Shown: one piece after another, positions 19,801 to 27,423 of the stretch
Position numbering within the stretch: the stretch's first letter is position 1
Layout of the letters: every line of letters starts with the position of its first letter
Source: Myxococcus virescens
GTDB lineage: Bacteria; Myxococcota; Myxococcia; Myxococcales; Myxococcaceae
Reading direction: 5' to 3'
DNA: 64,000 nucleotides
Assembly: GCF_900101905.1 (NCBI RefSeq)
Contig: NZ_FNAJ01000005.1
Location: 573,293 to 637,292 of the forward strand
Notes under the pieces: generated by a model
What the model saw: only the letters and a program-made list of their open reading frames with translations
What the model was told of the DNA's origin: nothing
Database searches by the model: none
Made by a program: the position numbers and the translations under genes

Positions 19801-19973
19801 GACTGGATGCCGTTCTCGAACAGCTCCGTCTGCGTCGAGGTGCTCACCGAGTAGCTGCCCGGAGCGAAGACGTCCACACTGCGGGCGATGCCCGGCACCT
19901 CATTCACGTCCCAGTCGGCGCGTGCCGCGGTGGCCACACCCAGGCAGAGGCTGATGATGACGAGGGGACGCAC
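16845..19973 (-). CDS. Large exported MYXO-CTERM protein with Ig-like/Kelch-like extracellular region
   Basis: 1042 residues, GTG start with AGGAG six bases ahead. The signal peptide ends near TAARA-D (residue 20). The C-terminus is a MYXO-CTERM sorting tail: SGCGCSGGGSG (Cys at about 1007 and 1009), a short hydrophobic helix, then RVLRRRK. In this system the Cys-containing tail is processed by a myxosortase and the protein is held at the cell surface. The middle is strand-rich, with several Ig/cadherin-like blocks (ARFSATDADSDAVRVSVD near 385, YVWSPVSGQSGAPLL near 490). There are no catalytic motifs. It is the last gene of a four-gene exported-protein operon, 9 nt behind the barrel gene. Confidence 0.88.
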   Translation of the reverse strand: MRPLVIISLCLGVATAARADWDVNEVPGIARSVDVFAPGSYSVSTSTQTELFENGIQSAVFLHSDVFGTFLSPMGCFAVVVRPGDVISHQNCRAAGNIIPPDPVNTVVGIRRVKHTPSGTGYASVALSDGGLSLLTASAGLAGPTPWTLLSAGAGLLSSTDVLGVVETSDGAPHALFSVTGVTRTEFLWYTRDRRQAQMVVPSNLTSEAPLTVDLFAGSGPHPIALFGNSDGLFRGQLDPAGTTFSAVMLPDGMSDVSITSVDVNTGNGSVHGEGFGLAVGVDSSGEPVVLGAVPASSADNAGTQWRVHPVFEGSALPGAAQATPLEVSCIGSSFCLFILDQPSFNVVTYVNANAPVLDVGPSPIVVNETGTATARFSATDADSDAVRVSVDASSTPGADLVGVNIVEHPDQLDVTLVPQRPVCKDEEGLLRVYASDGLASHDVQATVAYRVVNTEGPERPTVLPSRESTTASGASRVFTAQPASEACPAVRYVWSPVSGQSGAPLLSTDGGAQATFTPPEVLCQASGTSYAYEVRGVDEGGLTSSAAAIFTVDVAPWGRPLVPFASGWERTLTSGPGSSVDVVPDALHTCEGTPELPTVDTEWRLSASGSGIPDGVTVRTADGTAVTLHSPVSSERLRVEAVECAHGTLALTARNRIPVTGGGTQDSADAELRVRVEPSLEDVATGSLELGVVPSGEGDVDIALDTSLNCVDARTLKARMFLETLGGEALDSAVVPVPGTWRPALPRSCTVESYRVRGELFDDSEGPVREGGRAQAEISNQPLPARLGALEAGGLVARCGEGASATLTQTIPADACGDVAISWSQVAGPALSEVSLAGPSVTVSTQETGLEALVGQSITLRVLADAGGSNTATTDYVLPITSERFVDVRHAMESPTASEKGLVGVVVELRNTSTCEVGGLHYLENVDGLEWVPGSVKLDGVAVEARAVDGGFRVEDIRLPAQGTQTLTYVGRSPLLSTPRLGGEMTLNGVPVSGDAAVPPRTSGCGCSGGGSGAAVFGLAALARVLRRRKEGGAYSPKLMR

Positions 19974-19982
19974 GGATTGCTC

Positions 19983-22900
19983 CTAGTAGGCCACTTCGGC
20001 TCGCAGGTAGAGCCGGTCCTGATTGTCCGACGAGTCGGGGGACAAACCCAAGCCGCTGAAGCCCAGGAGTGTGTACCCGGTGGCCAAGCGCAGCCGTTCA
20101 TCGACCCGATAGGCGACTTCCGCACGGAGCGCGGTCAGCCGCTCGCCCTCGGGAGACGCCGTCCGCCGTGCCAGCTCTGCCCCCAGCTCCAGACCGCCCA
20201 CGATTCTCACCGCGGGACGGAGGGTGCCCGTCCACACCCAACGCCCCGAGTCCTCCGCCCGGGTGTGCCCCGCATGCAGGCCCGCCGCCACGGAGAGCCG
20301 GTCGCCCAGGCGCACCGCAGGCAAGAGGGAGAGGGTCTGCAAGGCCCGGTCTCCAAAGGCGGACCGGACGCCGGGCAACAGCTCGCGGGTGATGCCGTAA
20401 CGCGCCACCACCAGCCAGGGCCCCGGCCGCCACGCCACCGCGGCGTAGCCTTCCACCAGCCGCGTCTCCAACACGTCCGCGTTGACGGTGCGCGCGAAGT
20501 CCACCCGCCCGGAGGCCGTCACGTCCTCCAGCAACTGCGCCTGCGCGGCCAGCGCCACCACCGCTTGCAGCCGGTCCACCGAGGTGGCCGCGCCTCGCTC
20601 CGGCGTGCCCTCCTCCCGGCGAAGCTCCACACGCCCGTCCAGCCGCAAGCGCGCCAGGACGAGCTGCCCGAAGACACCGCCCGCCTCGCGCAGCAGCGGG
20701 CTGTCCACGTCCAACAGGCTGCGCACGCCGCGCTCGTAGCGCGCGCCCACGCTGAAGCCGCCCGTCACCTGCTGCTGGAAGCCCACGGCGCGAGCCAGCC
20801 GCACGGCCGTCGCGTCGTGCGAGCCCACATCCTCCACGAAGAGCGCGGTGCCACTCTCCGGCAGCTCCGTGCGGGCGCCCGTCAGCGTCCGCCCCGCGCC
20901 GAAGTCAGGGCCGTCCACGTCGACGGAGTAACCGCCGTAGAACACGTCCTGCCCCCGCCGCGACTCGACGTTGGCCCACGCCCGGGGGCCCAGCTCCGGT
21001 CCCCAGCCTCCGAACACCCCCGCGCGCGTGGTCCGGTCCACCTCGACATCCACGCCCGCGGACGTGAAGGTGTCATCGAAGCGCCCGGGCCCTTCGCCAT
21101 GCAGGGCCAGAGCCTGACGGTGCGCTGCGCGAAGCTGAAGCCGCTCGAACACCCGCAGCGAGCCCGCCACGCCCGCGGAGGTGCGACCACCGAAGAGCGT
21201 GGGCCCCACGCCTGCCACCCGCGCCGCGTTCAGCCGCGAGTCACGGACCTCCGCACGCACGCCCCACCGTGCCTCTTCCCAACCCACACCCGCGGCCAGG
21301 ACGCGAGCGGAGAACGGGCTGTCCATGAATGGCTCACGCGGATCGACCGAGCTCCGCTCGTCCGCCAGCAACGTCAACCGGAGCCGGCCCAGCGGCTGGC
21401 TCACACGGATTGACGACTGCCGGAAGCGCGCCGCGTCGGTGTGTGCGCCATCGGAGAAGCCCCGCCCGCGCAGGCGGAACGCCGCGTCCACCGAGCCCTC
21501 GCCATGAAGCCCGGGACCTGACAGCTGGAGACTCACGGCCTCCGCGCCGGTGCCCATGGCCGGCCGTGGGCGGATGAAGCTGAGGCCACCGTCATCCGAG
21601 ACGCCAAAGAAGGAAGCATCCACGGCGGTGCCACGGCTGGACGCGACTTCCGCCGCCAGGCGGTAACCACCGAGCGCCGTGCTCGCGCGTCCCGTGTAGA
21701 GCGTGTACGGCCGTCCCTCTCGGCCCTCGCGTACGGCGCCGAGTCCCAGCCGCGAGCCGCGCCACTCGCCCCACACCTCACCGCCCGCCGTGTCGCCCGC
21801 GTCCGCGATGCGCAGCGCGGCGTAGTCCACCACCAGCACCGGCTCGGGTGACTCCGTGGGCGCACTGGTCCGCAGCCAGGCTTCGCCCGCGAGGAAGGAG
21901 AGCGGGCGCGCCAGGAGGATGCGGCCTGCGAAGTAGTCGATGTCGTAGTCGATGCCGCGAATGAGGTGCCGCTCGCCCAGGGGCAGGCCGGTGACGCCGT
22001 CCCGCAGCTCCACGCGCACCAACTCGGAGCCCTCCGCCACCGAGGCCGCGCCCAGGTAGTAGAGGCTTCCGCCCGTGGCGCGCAGCTCCTCATGCGCGGG
22101 CACCGCGGACACCTGCCGCACCGGGTCCGTCAGGCTCCCGCCAAACGCCTTCACGCCCACGCGCGCCGCCTCCTCGCCGGCATGAACCTCCGCGTAGGGG
22201 CCGAAAAGCGGGCGGTGATAACGGCCCACTTCTCGGTCGTGAATCTGCGCGCGGTAGGTGCCCAGGCCCGCGCGGCCGTGCTCCGCGTGGCGCGCCTCAA
22301 ACCGAAGACGTGCCTCCGAGGCATTGGGCGTCAGTGACACCGAGTCGTCACCCCACTCCGCGGGCGCGAGGTCCGGGTCTGCGGCGCGGTCGAAGCGCTC
22401 CGGCATGCGTGGGCGGAGCCAGTCCGGCAGGCTGGCACCGTTCAGCGTGCGGCCATCCGTGTCACGCAGGTCCAGCTCGCCCACCAGGTCCACCGCGCCC
22501 AGCCGAAGCTCCGCATGAGCAGCGCCGCGTCCCCGCAGCTGCACGTCGCCATTTCGCGGCGCATAGGTGGCCTCCAGGTCCAGCAGGCCCACGGCGAAGG
22601 GCCGTACCGCGGCGGCAATCTCCAGCGTCTCGTCACGCGGCGGAGCATCCGGCGGCGACAGCCGCACGGGCACCTGGTTGCGCCCCGGGGACAACACCAC
22701 CGGGACATCCACACGGCCTTCGGGCCCCACCACGACTTCGCCCTCGGGCGTGCGAACGCGCGTCCCCACGGGCGCCTCGACCTGCACGCGGGAGGCGCCA
22801 CTGGCCGCGGGCGCGTCACGGCCCGCGGGCAACTGAAGCGTGGCGAGGGGCAGCATCGGCCTGGGGACCACCAACCAGCCACCGTCACGCGGCACCACGT

Positions 22901-23579
22901 CCACGCGCTGGCGGTACAGGCGCACCGTGCCCTGGGCCCCCGTGGCGGTGATGGACAGCGGGTTCTCTCCCGCGACGAGCGGCACCTGCGCCTGCCATGC
23001 GCCCTTCGCGTCCACCTCGGCTGCCACATCCGACACGGTGACGGCGTCGCCCGCGGAGGCCTGTCCTGCGACACGGAAGCGCACGACGCCCTGCCCTGGC
23101 GCGACTTCCGCCATGGGCGGTGCCTTGGCGAAGGAGAGCCGCACGGGCGCGGCTTCCACCGTGACGCTGCGCACGGCGAAGTCCTGGAGGACGACGGCAC
23201 CCCAGGGGACCTCGACCGTCGCCGCCTCCGGGCTGACCCGGCTGGAGACCGGCAACGAGCGCGTGTCCACCTTCAACCGATGACGCCCTGGCCGCAGGTG
23301 CAGTCCCCCCACCGAATCCGGCACGCGGGCATCGACGCCGGTGATGTGGAAGCGGCCCCGCGCGTCCGTACGGACATCGCGGCCGGTGGTGAGCACCAAC
23401 CGCACGTCGGGCAGGCCCGGCTCATCCGCGCCGCACAGCCCATCACCGTCCACGTCCAGGCACACCCGGCCCGCGATGGTGGAGGCCTGCGACGCAGTGT
23501 CCTGCGACAGCGCCTGCGCCCAGGTGCTCAGCGGCACCAGCATCGCGGCGGCGAACAGGCAGACCCGCATGCGCATCAT
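19983..23579 (-). CDS. Large outer-membrane beta-barrel with N-terminal SdrB-like and plug-like domains
   Basis: 1198 residues with signal peptide (cleavage near STWA-Q, 22). Residues 35-125 form an SD-repeat/CNA-B-like domain (GRVCLDVDGDGLCGADEPGLPDVRL), followed by strand-rich regions to about 400. The region near 540-590 (IRGIDYDIDYFAGRILLARPL) is typical of large myxobacterial outer-membrane proteins, and from about 600 onward alternating amphipathic strands run to a terminal aromatic residue (AEVAY), the barrel signature recognised by the BAM machine. I infer a pore or assembly platform for the neighbouring surface proteins. It overlaps the preceding gene by ATGA, so the two are translationally coupled. 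Confidence 0.85.
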   Translation of the reverse strand: MMRMRVCLFAAAMLVPLSTWAQALSQDTASQASTIAGRVCLDVDGDGLCGADEPGLPDVRLVLTTGRDVRTDARGRFHITGVDARVPDSVGGLHLRPGRHRLKVDTRSLPVSSRVSPEAATVEVPWGAVVLQDFAVRSVTVEAAPVRLSFAKAPPMAEVAPGQGVVRFRVAGQASAGDAVTVSDVAAEVDAKGAWQAQVPLVAGENPLSITATGAQGTVRLYRQRVDVVPRDGGWLVVPRPMLPLATLQLPAGRDAPAASGASRVQVEAPVGTRVRTPEGEVVVGPEGRVDVPVVLSPGRNQVPVRLSPPDAPPRDETLEIAAAVRPFAVGLLDLEATYAPRNGDVQLRGRGAAHAELRLGAVDLVGELDLRDTDGRTLNGASLPDWLRPRMPERFDRAADPDLAPAEWGDDSVSLTPNASEARLRFEARHAEHGRAGLGTYRAQIHDREVGRYHRPLFGPYAEVHAGEEAARVGVKAFGGSLTDPVRQVSAVPAHEELRATGGSLYYLGAASVAEGSELVRVELRDGVTGLPLGERHLIRGIDYDIDYFAGRILLARPLSFLAGEAWLRTSAPTESPEPVLVVDYAALRIADAGDTAGGEVWGEWRGSRLGLGAVREGREGRPYTLYTGRASTALGGYRLAAEVASSRGTAVDASFFGVSDDGGLSFIRPRPAMGTGAEAVSLQLSGPGLHGEGSVDAAFRLRGRGFSDGAHTDAARFRQSSIRVSQPLGRLRLTLLADERSSVDPREPFMDSPFSARVLAAGVGWEEARWGVRAEVRDSRLNAARVAGVGPTLFGGRTSAGVAGSLRVFERLQLRAAHRQALALHGEGPGRFDDTFTSAGVDVEVDRTTRAGVFGGWGPELGPRAWANVESRRGQDVFYGGYSVDVDGPDFGAGRTLTGARTELPESGTALFVEDVGSHDATAVRLARAVGFQQQVTGGFSVGARYERGVRSLLDVDSPLLREAGGVFGQLVLARLRLDGRVELRREEGTPERGAATSVDRLQAVVALAAQAQLLEDVTASGRVDFARTVNADVLETRLVEGYAAVAWRPGPWLVVARYGITRELLPGVRSAFGDRALQTLSLLPAVRLGDRLSVAAGLHAGHTRAEDSGRWVWTGTLRPAVRIVGGLELGAELARRTASPEGERLTALRAEVAYRVDERLRLATGYTLLGFSGLGLSPDSSDNQDRLYLRAEVAY

Positions 23580-25477
23580 GGGCGCACCTCGGCCAACGCC
23601 GTGACGCCCGTGGCGACATCCGCGACAGAGACACTCACCGGTCCCGGCGCTCGCACGGTGAAGGAGGTGCGCCCCTCCTCCACCCGCTCCTCGGCTCGCT
23701 GACCACCCGTCAGCGAGACGAACACCTCGCGCCCCGTCAGCACCTGCCCGTTCGCATCCTCCACCCAGTACGTCACCCGAGCCCCGCTCACCTTGAGTCG
23801 CACGTTCACCGGAATCTCAGGTGCCAGTCGCACGCGTTGGGATGCGGCGGACGACACCAGCGGGCGCTCCAACGGAAACACAGGCCCATCCGGGCCCAAC
23901 ACGTGAACCGTCCGCGTCAGGCCCGTCCACACGCCGTGCGAAATCTCCAGCGTTCCCGGGCGCGCGGGCCCCAGGCGCACCGTGCCGTCCGTGCCCGTCG
24001 TCACCTCGCGGCCATCCACACGCAGCGGCTGTCCCGGCACCGGCAGACCCGCCAGGTCGGACACGCCCGCGTACAGCTCGCCCGCGGCCCGCCACACGGT
24101 GATGCGCGCCGGTTCATTGCCCGAAGGACCCCACGCGCGGGCGCGCAGGTCCACGTCCGTCGCGGCCCCCGTGGCCGGCGGAGCCCAGGCGCTGATGAAG
24201 GTCCCCGGTTTTGGCTCCTCCACCGGACCGAAGGTCCCCACTGGCGCGCTCAACTCCACCGTCGCACCCGGCCGGGGACGGTCGAAGGCATCCCGCGCCG
24301 TCACTTCCACACGCGTGCGAGCCCCGTGGTGCACCAGCGCCTCACCCACTTCGAGGCGGGTCGTCGCGACGGGCCCCTGCACCAACTCCAGCGCCGGAGA
24401 CTCGCGCGAGCCGGGCCCGCGCTGAGGCCACGCAACCTCGATGCGCTCGTCGTTCACCAACTTCCGCGGCGCGGTGTAGCGCCACTCCAGCAATCCTCCC
24501 GGCGCGCGCGTGGGGCCGCGCAAGGTGCCGTGGCGGACCTGCGTCGTGACGCGCGCATCGCCCACGGGCTGGCCCATGGCATCACTGGTCGCGCAGACCA
24601 GCCGGGCCTGGGACACGCCGTCCGAGGGGAGCCGCTGCGGCTGAAGCACACAGGCCAGGCCATCGGTGGGCGGCAGCCTCAGGTCAATGGGCATCCGCCG
24701 CACGTTGCCCACCTTGTCCACCACCCGCCCCTGCCCGATGCGATGTCCGGGCGGGACGATGATGGGCACCCGGAAGCGTCCGTCATGCCCGGCCACCGCC
24801 GGACCGAACGTCTGGCCCGCGATGTCGATGGCAATCTCGGCGTCGGGCTCCGTCGTTCCCGGCAGATTCACGGACGCGGCCAGCGGAACGAGCACGCGCC
24901 CGTAGGCCCCATGCACCGACTGCGGACTGGGCCACGCGGAGAAGGCCACCAGGATGGCCACTTCGGGGTAACGCGTGTCCGGCAGGACGTAGCGCGCGCG
25001 ATACGTGCCGGGCCCCGTCCGCTCCAGCCCTTCCACGCGGCCCACGCTCACCCGCACCACGGGAGGCGCGCCGCTGTCATCCGCGGTGCCATCCGGCCGG
25101 ACCAGCTGGACGGTGAGCCGCGCTTCCGTGTCCTTGCCCTTCACGGGTGCGGGTGGATCCAGCGCCAGCCGCACCTCGGCGGCCGGTGGCCCCAGCACGT
25201 AGCGCGCCTGGGCCGCCAGTCCATCCACGCTCGCGCGGACCACGACGTCACGCGCGCCCGGACGCGGCGTCACCACGAACGTGCGCAGCGGCGGCTCCGC
25301 GGTGTCCTCTCGCAGCTCCGCGCCGTCTGCCTGCACCGAAGGCTTCCCCATCGGAACCGGGCGGCCCGCCGAATCCTTGCGGACGAGCGCCACGGGGAAT
25401 CCATCCGGCGCCACGGCGGACGACGGCCCGAGTATCTCGAGCGTGTCCGCCCAGGCCGGGGCACACAGCAGCAACAA
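23576..25477 (-). CDS. Exported Ig-like (invasin/Big-type) repeat protein
   Basis: About 633 residues counted from a TTG at 25477, which would leave a very short signal MLLLCAPAWA-D. In the same frame a CTG at 25501 would give NRFLLFGLLLLCAPAWA, a full signal peptide with a charged N-region; that may be the true start, 12 nt after the upstream stop. The mature protein is all strand, with Ig-like blocks (RLALDPPAPVKGKDTEARLT near 105; TRLEVGEALVHHGARTRVEV near 370; a carboxypeptidase-regulatory-like GQPLRVDGREVTTGTDGTVR near 500). There is no lipobox and no MYXO-CTERM tail, so it is probably periplasmic or bound to the barrel encoded next. Confidence 0.8.
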   Translation of the reverse strand: MLLLCAPAWADTLEILGPSSAVAPDGFPVALVRKDSAGRPVPMGKPSVQADGAELREDTAEPPLRTFVVTPRPGARDVVVRASVDGLAAQARYVLGPPAAEVRLALDPPAPVKGKDTEARLTVQLVRPDGTADDSGAPPVVRVSVGRVEGLERTGPGTYRARYVLPDTRYPEVAILVAFSAWPSPQSVHGAYGRVLVPLAASVNLPGTTEPDAEIAIDIAGQTFGPAVAGHDGRFRVPIIVPPGHRIGQGRVVDKVGNVRRMPIDLRLPPTDGLACVLQPQRLPSDGVSQARLVCATSDAMGQPVGDARVTTQVRHGTLRGPTRAPGGLLEWRYTAPRKLVNDERIEVAWPQRGPGSRESPALELVQGPVATTRLEVGEALVHHGARTRVEVTARDAFDRPRPGATVELSAPVGTFGPVEEPKPGTFISAWAPPATGAATDVDLRARAWGPSGNEPARITVWRAAGELYAGVSDLAGLPVPGQPLRVDGREVTTGTDGTVRLGPARPGTLEISHGVWTGLTRTVHVLGPDGPVFPLERPLVSSAASQRVRLAPEIPVNVRLKVSGARVTYWVEDANGQVLTGREVFVSLTGGQRAEERVEEGRTSFTVRAPGPVSVSVADVATGVTALAEVRP

Positions 25478-25513
25478 TCCGAAGAGGAGAAACCGGTTCA
25501 GGGCCGCGTCAGT

Positions 25514-27175
25514 CTACAGGGCACGGTGGCTGTGCCGAAGCGCCTTCCGCATCCGCGCGCTCGGACGCAGCCAGCACGCCAGCAACAGGATCACCCCGGA
25601 AAGCGTCAGCGGCCCGCCGCCCGTGCTACAGCCCCGAAGCGCGGTGTCACGCACCGGCCCTTCGGGCACGAAGGTCGCCGGCGACACCGCCGAGGACGAA
25701 GATGACACCGCCTTCAGCGCACGCCCCGGAATGACGCGGGCGCCCGTGGAGGTGTCCGCCGCGGGCTGACACACGGCGGGGGGAGCATAGACGCGCAGCC
25801 GGAAGGCGCTGCCGGGCTTGCCGGAGATGAGCGCCGCCAGCGAGTTGTGCCCATCCAGCGGCGCGCGCGTGGCCACCAGCGGAACGCCCTGCTTGAAGCG
25901 AGACGGGTCCACCAGCTCGCGGCCGTTGATCCACACCCAGCCCGCGGTGGAGTTCTCGCCGTTGTAGCCGTTGTCCACGCACAACACGCCCTCACCCGTC
26001 CCCGCGAACCCGAGCGCCACGCCGTTGGGCTGACCACTGGTGCGCGCCACTTCCAGCGCCGCGAGCAGCGGCCAGGTACCGGGCCGCGCGCAGACCGCCT
26101 CGGGGGACGGCGTGTCCACCGCCGCGAGCTTGCACCCGGGCTCATCATCCAACTTGAAGGTGAAGGCATGGACGTTGAAGTCGCCGTTCTCCGAGACGGT
26201 CCACACCACGCGCACCGTACCGTCCGCGTCCACGCTCAAGTCGGTGAGACTCTCGTTCTCCGGCGTCTCGGTGATGGCGTAGAGCGTCTCGGTGCTCAAG
26301 TCGTAGAGCACGATGTCGAAGTCGTTCTTCACCGGATCCCTGCGTTCGAAGGCGATCAGCGAACCGCTGATGCTGGGATTCGCGTCCATGCCCGGCAGCG
26401 CCAGCCGCTGCTCCGTGCCGCCGTTCAGGGGCTTCCAGTAGATGTCCCGGTCCGTCACGCCATCGAGGGTCCGCGTGCTGGCGTAGACGGCGATGTCCCC
26501 GTTGGTGTCCGGCTGCGACTCCTCGCCCTCACTGCCCGTCAGCGCCTGTGAGCTGAATCCATAGGCGCTTCGCCGCGCCTGCCAGATGTCGCAACGCAGG
26601 CCCTGCTCGTCGCACTTGGCCCAGACCACCGTCGAGCCATCCGGCGACACGGCGGGCGCACGGTCCTGGAACGTGTCATCCGTGAGCCGGGTGAGCGTGC
26701 CCTGGTCCAGGTCATACACGGCAATCTCCGGCTGCGACGTCACGCCGGTGTAGCCGAAGTCCTGCCACGCCACCGTACGGCCGCCAATCACCGCGGAGCG
26801 CCGGCTGCTGCCCGCCTCCGGTGCCAGCTCCCGCGGCGCCGCGTCTACGGCCACGTCGAACGTGTAGATGGCGCTCGAAGTACTCACGCGCGTGAAGACG
26901 ATGGTGCCGTCCGAGATGTCCGACACGAAGTCGAACGCCCCCCCATTGGGGATGGCCGCATCCGCGGAGGTCCGCAGGTCGTGGTAGCGAATCTCGCTCG
27001 TGCCGCGGGACTCGTTCGTATAGGCCACCAGCGGTCCGCTGACGTGCGGGTCCGTCTGGTCACCCGGGCCGCCGGCCACCACATGCAGGGTGCCCGTCAG
27101 GGTGCGGAGCTCCGGTGTGGAGGCGAAGGCGAGCGGGGAAGACAGGCAGCAACTCAGGGCCAGTGTCCGCAGCAT
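25514..27175 (-). CDS. Exported TolB/WD40-like beta-propeller protein with MYXO-CTERM-like tail
   Basis: 553 residues. The signal peptide MLRTLALSCCLSSPLAFA starts at the ATG at 27175, which has GGGAGG nine bases ahead; an extra 13 residues upstream run into the riboswitch leader. Residues 30-370 repeat a propeller pattern (TDPHVSGPLVAYTNESRG; DRAPAVSPDGSTVVWAKCD; ISGSLIAFERRD), as in TolB and PD40 proteins. The C-terminus RGCSTGGGP, a hydrophobic helix LTLSGVILLLACWL and an Arg/Lys-rich end form a MYXO-CTERM-like sorting signal, so surface display is likely. It is the first gene of the riboswitch-controlled operon. Confidence 0.85.
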   Translation of the reverse strand: MLRTLALSCCLSSPLAFASTPELRTLTGTLHVVAGGPGDQTDPHVSGPLVAYTNESRGTSEIRYHDLRTSADAAIPNGGAFDFVSDISDGTIVFTRVSTSSAIYTFDVAVDAAPRELAPEAGSSRRSAVIGGRTVAWQDFGYTGVTSQPEIAVYDLDQGTLTRLTDDTFQDRAPAVSPDGSTVVWAKCDEQGLRCDIWQARRSAYGFSSQALTGSEGEESQPDTNGDIAVYASTRTLDGVTDRDIYWKPLNGGTEQRLALPGMDANPSISGSLIAFERRDPVKNDFDIVLYDLSTETLYAITETPENESLTDLSVDADGTVRVVWTVSENGDFNVHAFTFKLDDEPGCKLAAVDTPSPEAVCARPGTWPLLAALEVARTSGQPNGVALGFAGTGEGVLCVDNGYNGENSTAGWVWINGRELVDPSRFKQGVPLVATRAPLDGHNSLAALISGKPGSAFRLRVYAPPAVCQPAADTSTGARVIPGRALKAVSSSSSAVSPATFVPEGPVRDTALRGCSTGGGPLTLSGVILLLACWLRPSARMRKALRHSHRAL

Positions 27176-27193
27176 CGGATAGGACCTCCCGGG

Positions 27194-27245
27194 GGTTCCG
27201 AAATGAAGACCCATGCCCCGCCCAAGGCGCAGTGGGCCCGGAACC
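27194..27245 (-). promoter_or_regulatory. Possible expression platform: stem competing with riboswitch P1
   Basis: On the transcript, GGTTCCG (27239-27245) can pair with CGGAACC (27194-27200). The first arm shares two bases with the 3' strand of the riboswitch P1 helix (27244-27248), and the second arm ends three bases before the ribosome-binding site GGGAGG (27185-27190). Formation of P1 and of this stem would therefore exclude each other, which suggests control of translation initiation. No intrinsic terminator is visible between aptamer and ATG. Inference from base pairing only. Confidence 0.4.
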
Positions 27246-27344
27246 TGTCCGGTGCTGACTTCCCACGGCGGTCACGGCCGGCCGGACTTCAGGCCCCGCG
27301 GCTTTGCGCACCTGGGCTTTCGCCCGGGATTGCCCTTGAACAGG
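27244..27344 (-). ncRNA. GEMM-I cyclic dinucleotide riboswitch aptamer
   Basis: Read on the minus strand, the leader of the propeller gene contains CCTGT (P1 5' strand), AAGGGCAATCC, a five-base hairpin closed by a GAAA tetraloop (CGGGC-GAAA-GCCC), then AGGTGCGCAAAGCC, a GC-rich P3 with internal loop, and ACAGG (P1 3' strand). This matches the Vibrio Vc2 c-di-GMP aptamer element by element: GGGCAAaCC, GAAA loop, GACGCAAAGCC. The ligand-contacting G corresponding to Vc2 G20 is a G, and the A corresponding to A47 is kept, which predicts c-di-GMP rather than strict cGAMP specificity. It lies between the fecR-like gene and the four-gene surface operon, and has its own promoter. Confidence 0.85.
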
Positions 27345-27360
27345 AATGACTCCTCCCCGA

Positions 27361-27390
27361 AGTGTAGGGAGGCCCCTCGCCGTGGGTCAA
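27361..27390 (-). promoter_or_regulatory. Sigma-70-type promoter for the riboswitch operon
   Basis: TTGACC (27385-27390) and TACACT (27361-27366) are separated by 18 bp on the minus strand. Transcription would start near 27354, about 10 nt before riboswitch helix P1. The -35 element lies inside the hairpin that ends the preceding gene. Confidence 0.55.
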
Positions 27391-27416
27391 GGCGAACACC
27401 CGCTCGCACCCACGGC
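27379..27416 (-). terminator. Terminator-like hairpin after the FecR-domain gene
   Basis: A 9-bp stem GCCGTGGGT/ACCCACGGC encloses a smaller GCGA/TCGC helix, starting 7 nt past the stop codon at 27424. It marks a transcription-unit boundary before the riboswitch promoter. Confidence 0.5.
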
Positions 27417-27423
27417 TGCTGGG

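Noticed and set aside
27244-27344. cGAMP-specific (GEMM-Ib) assignment of the riboswitch
   Set aside because: The position matching Vc2 G20 is G, not A as in the Geobacter cGAMP class, so c-di-GMP is the better prediction even though a Hypr cyclase lies in the window.
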